A stretch of DNA of 64,000 nucleotides, from the NCBI GenBank assembly GCA_000934455.1, contig KN887824.1, positions 15,067 through 79,066 of the forward strand, written 5' to 3'. This DNA comes from Apostichopus parvimensis. Lineage: Eukaryota > Echinodermata > Holothuroidea > Aspidochirotida > Stichopodidae. Under the pieces are notes generated by a model. The model had not been told where the DNA came from and did no database searches. It saw only the letters and a program-made list of their open reading frames with translations. Position 1 is the first letter of the stretch. Every line of letters starts with the position of its first letter. The position numbers were made by a program, and so were the translations under genes. Shown here piece after piece: positions 37,058 through 64,000 of this stretch.

Positions 37058-40000
37058 CAACTGTTTTCTTCTCTTTTTCTTGAACCATCACATATAAAGA
37101 CTAAAATTCTGCCTAAAGTCATGATAGAATATCGAAGCATGCGGCGGTCATTAACATAGAAAACTGTCGTGTCGTAAATAAGGATATGTTGTAATTATGT
37201 TAATGACAAATCAGTAGAAAATCAGTAAATCAATTGCATAGAACAACATTAACTTTTCTGCTTGAAGTTTGTCGGTGTTTCTTTATCATTGAACTTGTAA
37301 ATCAGTCGTAATAATAGAGTCGAGTTGTAAATATAGCTATATAGCCAACCTTGAGTATCGAAAACTTAACGAGTAAGATACCATTTTTCACAAAGGCAAA
37401 CATCATTGTCAAAGCAAGCTGCCGGCGATTGTCTATTAGCAAACGCGACTCTGAAAGTTGTTATTCTCAGGTTGGACCTTGGTGAACATACAACACAACA
37501 CTGCACTATATATTTGCCACACAGCTTAAATATTTAGAACCGATATTTCACTTGTATATGAAGATCGAAATCACAGAAATAGACGTTACATCATTTTTTT
37601 TTTCTCTAGAAAGAATCAATTCAGGACCGTCTCATTGTAAATCCTATAATTTCAACGTGGTTAATCTTGACTTGGGTTGTAACAATAATTACCACCTGTA
37701 ACTCTTTTAATTACAGTGAAACGTCGTTTTACATGCATTATGATGGCCGCATACTTACATTTGAGGGGACGGGGAAATGTTGTAAGGGCGGCCGTAAAAT
37801 TCTTGTGACTTGAGTAAAATTTGTTTTACTTTCTAGCATTTTGGGGGCAAGACTGTTGACTTTTCAAGCAAATCAATTCTGATTTATTTTGTGATCTCAT
37901 AGAAGTTGTACATATATGTGTACGGAAATAAACATGAGTATATACACTGTGTTATGCGAACACTGTCGAAATTCTGTAACTCGGTTACACTTGTCCCCTT
38001 ATAAGGGTCATGTTCTTCCGCCTACTTCCATTTTGCCAGTCAAAAATAATTTCAATTACGTTTGTGAATCTAAACTATTGAGGAACCGACCGTGACGTAT
38101 TGTGGTCACAAAACAAAAATTAAAAAAATACGTCAACTTTTTTTTCTGACATTATTTTAGAGGCATGCATCATTGGAATCAAACACTTGCACTCACCCTA
38201 ACCTCAAGTACATGTATAGTCTATTGATATTACAGTCTATATATATTACACCTCTTCGTTCAAACTGCTATGAATTCTGCCTATAGAGTTGCCAATTTAC
38301 ATCCATTCTTATATAATGGTATATCGCTGATTGAAGCTTTTTACATGACATACAGGGTTCCCAATGCGTTCTGGAAAACAGTAAAAAAAGTCTGGACGTG
38401 TAGGCTACGTTAAAGTGTGCAGTCTGGAATAGTAAGGAGTATATCTCATGTGAACAATTCTTCTTATATATATGATTTGACTTGCACGAGGACCGTTTTT
38501 TCTCTCTCTCCACCTCTCTCTCTCTTTAGATCTGTGAGGCAGCTGCATGGCCGTATTTTTGGTCTCCTGTGAGATAGGGCCGGTGACCAGTCATCCAGCA
38601 TTTGGGAGGGTAGGTCGGCAACAGAGCCGTATATTTAGATATACGGCTCTGGTCCACTGACCTCTACCAGTAGGGGTCAGTGCTCTGGTCGGCAATTTAG
38701 AGCACTGCCCTCTATATAGTATGTCATGACCTCTCGCCTGGAAATCGTCTGCAATTTCTTTTATTAAAATTATGATTATGATTAGGGTTATAGTTAGGGT
38801 TTTTGTCACTTATTTTAATCATTGAGACTTTTCTTTTCGCATGATTGAATCTTCGTCAATGGCTATGTAATGACTTTGAATAATAAGTGGGAGTTAAATA
38901 CTTTCAGAAGTTACTTACAGTTTGAAAAAAAATGGGTCAATACTGCTGACTTTAGGCATGCAGCCTCTTCTTCGGAGATATCTGTTAAAAAATCCGGCAT
39001 TATATGTTTCTCTATGTTTATTACGTAAATGGCATACAAAATAATGATACAATTGTCGTCTTCTTCTTTTTCTTCTCAATCTTACATATAAATAAATTCC
39101 TAAACCCATTTTCAATCTGGTTGAGGAAACTCAATATACCTTTGATAGCTAGAAAGCCATTTAAGAATGATATCCAGATTGCCTCTCTGCCTTTTGGCTG
39201 AGATCGCATGTATAAGTATCTGTCGCCTTTCTAGACACTTGATACACATTTCACCATGACCACACTGTCACAGTATCGATGTAAGAACCCGAACTGGGTT
39301 TGACAGTCCATCAGTAGTTTGCTGTTCGTTCCTATAGGCTTTTTCTTGTGTAACTTTTCTTTAAAACTACTTAACAGAAGGGCGCGCCTATTATAGCAGT
39401 TACATATTATCAACCGGTCCATGGGCGTCCCCGTCGGGGGGGGGGGGGTTCGGGGAACTTCAAAGTAGTAAAAAAAAACTTCCACTTGGGCTAATGATAC
39501 ATTGGGGTGAAATTTACATTTGCTCTGACCTATAATTTCATGCTTTAAACTCGCTGATACGAGAGAACAATAAGTCACAGTAAAAAGTTGCAGCTTCCGT
39601 TCCGTAGTTTTCACCACCTGACACGGGGCGGGAGAGAAGGCTTACCGCACCACTGTACGTGGAGCCAGTGACCGTATCATTATATTATTGAATTTGAAAA
39701 CTGCATTGTGCTTGCCCCCCCCCCCCCAACCCTCTCTCCACCTCTCTCTCTTCACCTCTCTCTCTATCTCCTCAGCATTTTTGTGTTGTCATGAACTGGT
39801 CCCATTCTAATTTCCTATCCTTGAGCCACTTCTTGTTTTAAGATAAACGTTCAATTTTTAAATTACGTTTAGGATTTTTGGACACCAGTCTTTTTGCCTA
39901 TAGCAAATGACAATATTTTTTTATATTGAAATACCATCACGTACATTGCCGTCAATGAAACTTGGAGAGTACAAACATATGTAGGCCTAAACATATAATT

Positions 40001-41091
40001 TTCACTTGTTCACGAAGAAACGTTGCTCTTTATGCGTTCCAAAAGAAACATCACAACATTCGTTAGCCATGATTGCGTAATATCATGCACGAGTTTTCAC
40101 CCCAAAATATGTATCTTCGCACACAGTCTTCTACCGGGGGCCTAGGCCGAGATAAATGACGCGACAAAAAATGAAAGTGAAGCAAAGAACAACAGTTTTT
40201 GGATGAAGTCCCAACCTGTGTTCCCTTTAAATTCTTCGTGGACAAGGACCTTACTTTCTAGTCCTAACTGTAATCGACTAAACGTTAAGCCTAACCGCTG
40301 TAGGCCTACTGTGGGCTAATGTACAGCACTGTCTCCATATTGGCGAAGCCTTCTGTTTGTGGAATCTTAGGTCTACTAACGTTACAGTAAGTACAGTTTC
40401 GGTAGAGTTACCCCAAACCTCACTTAAAGAATCGCCAAATGCTTACTGAAGTTTGCTTTGCCAAGGAACTCAAAAAGAGTCCAGCCTATAGTAAGAGTAA
40501 GCCAGATCAGAGTTGCGACTCCTGCATGGGGATTGGGACTCCTCCATAATAACATTTAAATGGAGGACACAGACTACAGAGCCTAAGCAAGAATCTGTAA
40601 AAATTATTTTGAAGTTGCATATCAAAGTTTATTCAAAGTGTTTCCAAACTACACATTGGCATATTGTGTGCAAAGTGTAACCCCATGTCGAGTCATCAAC
40701 TCCAGCATAAACACTAACAGTAGGCCGGCCTATCTTATCTGATGTTTTTCTGGTCTAGTCCCTCCCCTCCCCAAAATCCCTGGTCCACCTCTAAAATCTA
40801 AATGGTCAGAAAATATATAGTCTAGCTATTGTACGCCCCTGATCACTAAGTCATAATGTGGCTGCCGTTTCCTTGGAAGTTCAACCCAATTACAAAGATT
40901 GAGAAAATATCAAAACATGCAGATGGACACAACATTGGCTTGTGAACAGGTGCATTGATTGAATGCGGCTTTCGTTCATATATACTTGAGTTGAATTCAT
41001 TTCCCTGTTAGTGAAGCTATGTAGTCATCCTTGAATAATCACAGGATTTCATTATTCTTTTTGCTTCTTACAGTTGTGTTTCTCTTTCAGA
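37058..41091. other. Region between PRELID3 and AIRIM start codons
   Basis: No supported coding exon. A 5' UTR exon of AIRIM should lie here, because its ATG exon follows a clear acceptor at 41090, but I cannot place it. The stretch holds the hairpin cluster at 38622-38706, a poly-G run near 39437-39449 and a poly-C run near 39715-39727. Confidence 0.4.
38622..38706. repeat. Hairpin cluster (13-bp perfect palindrome plus two overlapping stems)
   Basis: CAGAGCCGTATAT (38622-38634) pairs perfectly with 38639-38651 over a 4-base loop. CACTGACC (38655-38662) pairs with 38675-38682. AGTGCTCT (38679-38686) pairs with 38699-38706. The last two stems share 38679-38682, so only one can form at a time. 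Confidence 0.7.
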
Positions 41092-44053
41092 ATGGAACCA
41101 TTAAAACAGCACATCAAGAAAGTCTTTGCAACGTTGCGGGGGGACCTGAAAACAAGAAGAGAGTGCCTGACATCGACAGAGGCCCTGTGGGAGAGCCTCA
41201 TCAATACTGTTGAGCAGTACCATTGCTCCTTGAGGGCCCAGGAGGGAAGGGCCAATGTTGCAGTATTCAGAGATTTTCATGAAGCTACTGAGAAGTTGCA
41301 AACTAAACTTGTGTCCACCATGAGTCTCCTGGTTAACCGAATGCAGAAAAAAATGTTAGTGTTGAAAATATATGTTTGATTTGTATTAAGTGGAGGTGAA
41401 AGGTCATTTGAGATCTGCAGAGGATGCTGCATATATTAAGTCTGTAAACCATATGGTGAGAAGTCATCTGAGGTCATCATACTGTACTGTAGGTCAGAAA
41501 GTAAAACTCATGTAAACATGATATTTCAAGAAGGGTTTTGATGCAGTCTGCCATGAATCTCCTTGTTGATACATTGCAGCAAAATAAAAAACAATGATAA
41601 AGATTAAGTTTTAAAGCAATATTGTAGTGGTAGATAATGTAAGCTTACAGTAAGATGTAAGATACAGTATTTAACATTGTGCTATCCTTTAAGTTTTATG
41701 AGCTGTTTAAGTATCATTACATTTTAAAAATAAATCTTAAAGAATCTTAAACAGAATCAAATGAAGTCCACTTTCAACCATCCTAAGACTTGCTCAGATG
41801 ATAGAAGTTGGTCAATGTATTCGTTATTTATGTACACATGACAGCTAAAGTACAGTATCATTACATCTTTAAATAAATCTCTGGGGAAAAACAATCAAGA
41901 ATCTTAAACAGAATCAAAAGAAATCCACTTTCAACCATCCTAAGACTTTCTCAGATAATAGTCGTTGGCCAATGTCTTCCTTCTTTATGTACAGTACACG
42001 TGACAGTAAGATTGTATGGTTCTTCTTCCATTACAGGCTGGTCCTAGAAAAGACATCTAAAGTAGCACACACTGGTTGGCAGTCTACTTGGCAGCTGCTC
42101 GCAAAGCAAGGGAGACATGTTGATGTTGCAGAGAGTGTGAAAGGAACCTCAACTGAGCCATGCGTAGCAGACATGTTGCTATGGTTACAAAGACTGAATC
42201 TTCTTTTACAGCAAGAGTATCCTTTTTCATGATAATGTTCCTTAAAGATCTGCTTTATTGGCTCCAATTATATATTCCTTATATTATATAATTTCTAATT
42301 CCTATAGCTAGGAAAGTTTTGTGATTACGTAATCGACCTGCCATGGTCGTAAATCGACCTCAGGCTCCACAATTAGCCTGCATAGCTTCTTAACACCATT
42401 AGGCTCTTTTTGTAAACACTGTGTGGAAATAGGTTCATGTCTACAGTTTAGTAAATCATACAGCGTTCACGCAAAGACCCTCATACAAGAAACAATATGT
42501 GGCAGACGTTGCAGACTAATTGGTAAAAAGAGGTCATGTTACGACCAAGGCAGGTCGATTACGTAATCTCAAGAAACTTTTCCATGATAGTGTGCTATAG
42601 TTGGGGTCTATACAGCAGACCTTAAAGATAGCAAACCACCTCGCTCTATGACAGTGCTATCCTAACTTTCAAGTTGTGAAATTCTGTGTTACTTGGCAGC
42701 CTAACTCAGCAATTTTCATATACATACCACTATCATGTACAATAACATGATGCACCACTTGGCGACCTCGCTGGTCCGTTATCTAGCAATGAGATTTGCA
42801 AGCATTCCCTTAAACGTGCTATAAGATCTATTTCTTACCAATATTTAAAAAAATACAAGATATTCATTCATCGTGAAAGTGTGTTGGTCTTGAATGACAT
42901 CTGTGTTTCTTTTGTGCCTTAAGATCAATTAGAGTATTTTGTCTTAATCGACAATTGTGCAAATGTTTTCGAGGATCAAGTCTTTGATCGGTTGATATGC
43001 TCCTTGACCATGGACAATTACAGTTACGCCGAGCGTGCCTGGATGCTGGAATCGATGGATTTTGAGAGGGAAACTCTCATAGTTGGTTACCACAGCCAGT
43101 GGTTGTCTAAACAGAAGATTTTACAGCAAGAAATTGATAGTAAGTATCAAGTCATTTAGCAGACATGTTATGTAATTCACCTTGTCCTTTTGGTACCAAC
43201 AGTGAAAGTTAAGAGTGGCTCTCCAGTGACACAGACTTTCCAACCCCCTGCCCCCCCCCCCCCTACAAAGTTTCTTTTTCTCTGTGTAAATATTGTGGAA
43301 ACCAAAACTGCCACGGGGGAACACAGGATTCTGAGACAGCCTAGCCTATGAGAAATCAAATATACACATGAAATATGTGTGAACTAGCCTCAGGATATAC
43401 AGACCGTTCAGTGTGTTACATAAAATATTCCACTTTATTTCATTATGAATTGTAATAAAGTCGGGATTGTCTCTAGTTTGCCACATGTATGTGTTGCTTC
43501 AGGTTAGCCAGACACATGTTGTTATTATAGATGTGTCAGAAATGTCAAACTACTTTACAGGTTTCTACACATATTCACATGTTTTTGGGCAGATTTGAAA
43601 CGTGAAGAAGCATGGCAATTAGTGAAATTAGTACCAAAAATGCAGGGATTTTTCCAACTGTTTTGGGGGTCTTTTTTGTTGTCTTTTTACCTATGATCTA
43701 AGGTACAGTATGGGGTAATCACTTACCACAGAACTTTATTTTTATTTGTTTTGGTATGGCTGAATCAGAATTGTCATGAAAGTGCAGACTTTTTGTTGTA
43801 GGTTTGCTAATATTGGAGCCATTTTAACAGATCTGTAAACAGTGCAGTCGCTATAAATTAGTTACCTTTTAAGTGATTACCACATACCGCTGATAGAAAC
43901 CTCCCAGTTTCTCTTGGAAATGGCATCGGTAAAACCCTGCCCTTATCAGGTAAATGCTGAGCTTATATATATTTATTTATTTTGCTCATGTGATGATGTA
44001 CTGTTTCTCTCTTTCCAGCAATATTTGCCTACTTGCAGTTCTCAGTGGGGTAA
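41092..44053 (+). CDS. AIRIM: AFG2-interacting ribosome maturation factor
   Basis: Four coding exons: 41092-41354, 42037-42216, 43024-43139 and 44019-44053 (TAA). The phases join exactly to 197 aa; human AIRIM (C1orf109) is 203 aa. The start follows an acceptor two bases earlier, so an untranslated 5' exon exists. The diagnostic block VADMLLWLQ is at residues 131-139. The C-terminal helices align with the human tail: YAERAWMLESM with YLKRKYLLSSI, and the ending EIDTIFAYLQFSVG with VQDILLNVSFFLEE. The protein is all-helical. AIRIM is a subunit of the 55LCC complex (AFG2A, AFG2B, CINP, AIRIM), which acts in 60S ribosome maturation and at chromatin. A polyadenylation signal AATAAA lies at 44488-44493. 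A second ORF follows in the same frame after the tandem stops TAA TAG. Confidence 0.9.
41711..42008. repeat. Tandem duplication, ~145-bp unit x2
   Basis: Units at about 41711-41853 and 41854-42008 both contain GAATCTTAAACAGAATCAAA and TTTCAACCATCCTAAGACTT. It lies in AIRIM intron 1 and ends about 28 bases before the exon 2 acceptor. Confidence 0.85.
42308..42590. mobile_element. MITE with ~45-bp inverted ends
   Basis: The ends contain GATTACGTAATCGACCTGCC on one strand at 42322-42341 and the same string inverted at 42550-42569, with matching flanks. The total is about 283 bp and the interior is non-coding. The exact borders and target site are unclear; CTATAG occurs just outside both ends. 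It lies in AIRIM intron 2. Confidence 0.75.
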
Positions 44054-44056
44054 TAG

Positions 44057-44377
44057 GTGAGAATTAATCATCTTCAGAGACAACAAAATGAGATTAACAA
44101 CCAAGTGGATACATGCATCCAAGATGAAGATTTAGACGTCCTTTCCATGTTCCTGTTCAAGAGGAGAGTTGGCCTCAAAGATGAAGCAGAGGGACAGAGG
44201 GGCGTAGATCCGGAATGGTTCAAGGGCAGCGGAGGGCAAGAGGTAAAAATACGTATGGACAGCGGATACACAGCTACGTTCACGGGCACCGCTGCTGCTC
44301 AACAGAATTGTGAAATTTGCAAGGTTGAAGGTCATAGTCCCCTGCCTTGCCCATTGGAAAAGTGTGCAGAAAATTAA
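44057..44377 (+). CDS. Zinc-knuckle ORF in the AIRIM 3' UTR (unassigned)
   Basis: An open frame of 106 codons lies directly behind the AIRIM stop, in the same frame, after TAA TAG. It ends at TAA before the AIRIM polyadenylation signal. It begins with GTG; the first ATG is at 44147. The peptide is acidic in the middle and contains CEICKVEGHSPLPC, an exact C-x2-C-x4-H-x4-C zinc knuckle with the usual Gly before His. Codon use looks coding and is more GC-rich than the surroundings. I do not recognise the family. It could be an alternatively spliced C-terminal part of AIRIM, a separate small protein, or a captured fragment. No splice option I tried joins it to AIRIM in frame without the stops. 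Confidence 0.4.
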   Translation: MRINHLQRQQNEINNQVDTCIQDEDLDVLSMFLFKRRVGLKDEAEGQRGVDPEWFKGSGGQEVKIRMDSGYTATFTGTAAAQQNCEICKVEGHSPLPCPLEKCAEN

Positions 44378-44487
44378 ACTTAAGAGGAGGAAGGGGGAGG
44401 GGAACTGTTAACAAACTGCTTATCTATTGCCCCAAAAAATACCTGTGTAGATATACTTTCACAAAAATCTACAAGGTTTGCTAGTGA

Positions 44488-44493
44488 AATAAA
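44488..44493 (+). terminator. AIRIM polyadenylation signal
   Basis: AATAAA about 435 bases after the AIRIM stop, followed by a CAGTTTCC stretch and T-rich sequence. It would place the zinc-knuckle ORF inside the AIRIM transcript. Confidence 0.5.
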
Positions 44494-44864
44494 CAGTGAA
44501 AAAACAGTTTCCTTGTCAGACTTTAGCAGTTTTTTGGTAGAGTAGATATTTGGCTAGAGTAGGAGTACAATCTTGGTTAACAATAACAGTTTAATTGTGA
44601 ACTTGTTTACACAAAGCATGCTGCCAAAATAATTAGTGGGAATGATGAAATGTCACAGAAAGATACATTTACCATTCAGTTTGTGTAGATTTTGGAATAT
44701 TTGTTATTCATAACTTTGTGCGTGCCTTTTCTGAGACTTTCGAGACGTTTATCAAGTTTCATTGGCAACTAATATGTGGTTGTTAAATATTATCTTGCAT
44801 AGTTTTGTCTTTATAGCCAAGCATCATCTACGTGACAATCCATTTGGCTAATACTTTTCGGTTT

Positions 44865-45078
44865 TCTTTAGTTTGGTAATTTTATATTCCAGGTTATGAT
44901 TCTTTTGTACATTGCTCTTGAGCATGTTTTACTTTTACTGCTGTTGTTATTACTTTTAGGTTTTCTTAAGTTTGGTAATTTTATATTCCAGGGTTTGGTT
45001 CTTTTGTACAGTGCTCTTGAGCATGTTTTATTTCATGATAACAGCACTTTAATATATGGTATTTATTATTTATTTATT
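44865..45078 (+). mobile_element. LINE-type 3' tail repeat, copy 2 (partly doubled)
   Basis: It has the same string as 17620-17835: TTGTACAGTGCTCTTGAGCA, then a T-rich stretch and TTATTATT. The first part (44870-44930) repeats the motif once more with changes, so the tail is partly duplicated. Confidence 0.55.
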
Positions 45079-45339
45079 ATATATATTCTTCTCAGCATCA
45101 CAGGCCCAGAAAAATTACTGTGAATGTTAGGCTTCTTATAGGAATATTTTTCTTTCTACCATCCAAAAGTCGTTTTCATTGGTTACCGTCGTGCCATCCT
45201 TGATAAGATAATTTGGAATGATTCACTGATTATATTAGCCCTCTCTTCTTGTATTATACATGTATTGAAGGCTATGGACATGCCAACTCATGGTCACCAT
45301 AAGAAAAAGCAAAAACAAAGCATGGTTTCTTGTTCTCTT

Positions 45340-45708
45340 TTAAAGGCATTGAAGACTCGCCCCAAACCGCGTAAACACTGAAAAAGTTAACTTTCCGTTG
45401 CTTGCAAGTGAAGTTTTTCTCTTGTCGCTACAAAATGCAGACAGTAATGAAACGTGATACCTTGTTATCTTTAGCTGGACCAGAGATGTCCATCGCTGTA
45501 TCGTTAGTACACTGTGCTGTGGGTATTGACCGCAACTGTTTGTACTGACTGTACACTAGTGTCTAATTACCGACGGTACAGTAGCAAGCTGTGTGCGTAT
45601 TTTCTGGGATTAATGGTGGTGTCTAACACTTCTGTTACACATCATTCGAAACCAGGTCAAATTACCGGCATCAGACGTTTCTTTTTGCACAAGTCTTCAC
45701 ACCCTTAA
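45340..45708. mobile_element. TTAA-flanked MITE, copy 3 (full length)
   Basis: A 369-bp element with left end TTAAAGGCATTGAAGACTCG and right end CAAGTCTTCACACCCTTAA, flanked by TTAA. It is inverted relative to copy 1. It lies between the convergent AIRIM and DHX35 genes and shows the complete interior of the family. Confidence 0.82.
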
Positions 45709-46659
45709 TTAACATTAAAATTTATTGGATTGATTGTCAATGAACTCTTTATAGCTTGATGACAACCTTGCGTGGCTCAACACATACTAAATCATGTAAT
45801 ACCATAATCGAATTGCAGTGTCACGATTTGAAGTACCTGGGGTTATTTTTGGTAGTGAAGGGTCTTAGATAAGTGATACACATGTAAGTAAGGTACCTAT
45901 CATATTTGCATATACCATACTGCTAACTTCTGCTCTATTACCAAGAGAACCTTTTCACGATCCGGTCAATATTCTCTTGTTTCTCCATGATATCATGCAT
46001 TAAGAATACTGTTGGCTTTCCAAGCTATTTTTTTCAACATTTCATGAATTAAGGAAGATTTATTTATTCATCTTTGTAGTACCGTACCGAAAGCTTATGC
46101 AAATCATTTTGTGTTAGTTGTTTCCAGTTTCTTTTAGAGTGTGTACAGTTTGTATTACCAGACTTACCTATTTCATGCTATGTGTAATTAAAGGTTTATT
46201 TTTGAAATGTTTAATTTGAGGCAAGTAAACGCTAAACAGAAAATCAACACCTTTTCTCACTCTTTATTACCTCTTGTTTCATTCTCTCAACATTTTGATT
46301 CCTCTCTGTAACTGAATCTTTTGAACACTTATAGTTCCTTCTGTGATAGAATTTTGCAAAAGATTCAGGGTTTGGCAGTAGGGCTTCCAGGTTGCATTCT
46401 GATATACCCTTTATTCCATCTGCGAATCTTTGCCTAAAAGCTTATTCGAAATTTCAAGTTGCATGGAGTCCAGGTTCTGTCCATCGTCCAAGTCCAATCG
46501 AGTCCAGGTTCCAGACTAGATTGAGACCTCGTAGTCATCAGAAGTTATGTGAAGATGCAGAGAAGAAGTTGCTTCATTGGAACATATCACTGCTTCTTCC
46601 AGTTCATTCTACTTCTGCTAACACTTTACCAGAATGTGTATAAACCCACTGGATCTCCT

Positions 46660-62591
<15,932 letters not shown>

Positions 62592-64000
62592 CTAGATGAT
62601 CAAAAAATGACATAGTTTAAAAGGATCCTAATAAAAACAATAAACTACTTACATTAATACAACAAATGTGCCATGAAAGATCAGTAATGTAGTTCAAATT
62701 ACTCCTCTTCCATTTGATGAATTAGGAGATGTAAGTGGGGATCTTCAGCCACACCCTAAAGCAACAGAGGACATTTCCATATCCTTGAGGAATCTCTAAC
62801 TTAGGACACTTCTGGGCTTACAGTAGTACAGGTCTGCACATTGCCTTATTCACACATTGTGAGACATATTCAATCTTACATACAGATTTTACCACTCATA
62901 AGAAGAACATTTCACCAACAAAATGTTGCTCACCATTCGTTTGACAAATTTCTTCGATGTCCTTTAAGCTTCTTCAAGGTATTTTCAATAATGTCTGCTA
63001 AACTGAGTTCAAGCTTTGAAATTGTATTAAAATCTCCCAAAATGAAAGCTACTGGACATATTATACCTGGAATTAGTCTGCTAATTATTGAAGTAAATAT
63101 CTTTTCAAAATCATATTTTCACAACTAGCATAGATTGATATACAGTGTTACATCATTAAACTTGTAAAATCTTTGGAGATATAAACAGACAGGTAAGATC
63201 AGATGCATTGCCTACTGTAAGGCCCTGTTATTGTAGGCACTCTGATATGACAGCGCCTATGCAGAAATGCTGAAATTCCCTCTTTGAAAGAATTACAGTG
63301 CAACTGAGGTCATGAAACTTACATGGAGGTACAGATACAGTATTGTCTTCAACACATCAATGTCTGGTCTCATACAAGAAAAAATGATCCTCTTATTTCA
63401 ATGCCATCTGTATTTTATTTACCTATAAAATGGAGCATTACAGATTCTTTCTTAGATAAATGCTAGATCTTTTGTAATGTGTGTCACTGAAGCTGTGAAG
63501 GCAAAACCTAGAATAATGATTATTAGGCCTAGCCTAGAAGCCTTTCAATGATACCAGCATTGTTACGAACACAGGATTCTGCATCCGGGACGCAATGTTT
63601 TGACCAGGGACGCAAAATCTTCAAATTGCTTGCGTCCGGCGGACACAAACTCTTTTCTTTGAGAAACAAACCCTTGCAAGTATACACACTCACAACTAGG
63701 TCAACGGAAAACATAACAAAACACATTTTGAATGAACATCTTTCATTATTTCTTTTCAAAAACCACAACTTCTTACAAGAACCAAAAGTTCTCCTACTCC
63801 CACAGATCATTGAATTTGTTTGAAAATAAATATATCATAACAATCAACCGCAAGGTACAGGGTTAACAACACCCCATTACGGAGATTTTCATGCTAAATA
63901 TAGAGAATGATGCTTTCCAAAATTCCCGTGATTTGATTGGTTAATAGTCCCCATCCATCATCTGTGAATATTCTTGCACCTGTAGTGCTCAATGAATACG
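62592..64000. other. Gene-free end of window (DHX35 first intron or upstream)
   Basis: I searched the minus strand for the short first DHX35 exon (a Met-start peptide ending like KFWxPG with a phase-1 donor) and found none. The 93-aa ORF at 63529-63810 has no conserved look. Confidence 0.4.

Noticed and set aside
39231-39617. 128-codon minus-strand ORF
   Set aside because: It crosses a poly-G run and low-complexity sequence, with no family resemblance.
42926-43023. Open frame continuing upstream of AIRIM exon 3, suggesting an earlier acceptor
   Set aside because: The earlier acceptor gives the wrong phase with exon 2; the acceptor at 43023 fits phase and aligns with the AIRIM C-terminus.
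63529-63823. Overlapping ORFs of 93 and 91 codons on opposite strands
   Set aside because: Neither shows conserved motifs or splice context; likely chance.
63900-63945. GAATTTTGGAAAG on the minus strand as the first DHX35 exon (FWK)
   Set aside because: No start codon nearby, no PG ending and no phase-1 donor.

Overview
This window is animal nuclear DNA: AT-rich, intron-rich and full of short non-autonomous transposons, with one 449-base assembly gap (22783-23231). By reading splice sites and phases, I placed five protein-coding genes of conserved animal families. The mix of deuterostome-like orthologues, large introns, CAGTGGCG-type hAT MITEs and tRNA-derived repeats suggests a marine invertebrate, probably a deuterostome such as an echinoderm. 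The species is inference.

Layout. 1-700: probable 3' UTR of a + strand gene that starts outside the window. 5702-11251 (-): four-TM MARVEL protein, plasmolipin/CMTM type, 4 coding exons, 179 aa. 14367-20657 (-): transmembrane metallophosphoesterase (TMPPE), 5 coding exons, 529 aa, all metal-binding motifs present. 21435-25040: transposon-rich block around the gap, in which a ~520-bp sequence occurs on both sides of the gap, probably two haplotypes joined in the assembly. 28418-36019 (-): PRELID3 (slowmo family, mitochondrial lipid transfer), 6 exons, 194 aa. 41092-44053 (+): AIRIM/C1orf109 (55LCC ribosome-maturation complex), 4 coding exons, 197 aa, followed in frame, after two stops, by a 106-codon ORF with a perfect CCHC zinc knuckle. 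46660-62591 (-): DHX35 DEAH-box helicase, 16 exons found; the short first exon is not seen. AIRIM and DHX35 are convergent.

The genes are unrelated housekeeping functions (membrane organisation, phosphoesterase, mitochondrial lipid transfer, ribosome maturation, splicing-type helicase), with no operon-like arrangement. Between and within them lie hAT MITEs with exact 8-bp target duplications, TTAA-flanked MITEs (one carrying another MITE), a LINE 3' end, tRNA-derived repeats (one a tandem triplet), minisatellites and many poly-G/C tracts.

The most unusual items are the zinc-knuckle ORF behind AIRIM, the duplicated and broken DHX35 exon in a downstream intron, the GC-AG intron in DHX35, the haplotype-like duplication with an empty hAT site, and a set of mutually exclusive hairpins at 38622-38706. 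I found no convincing new multi-gene system.
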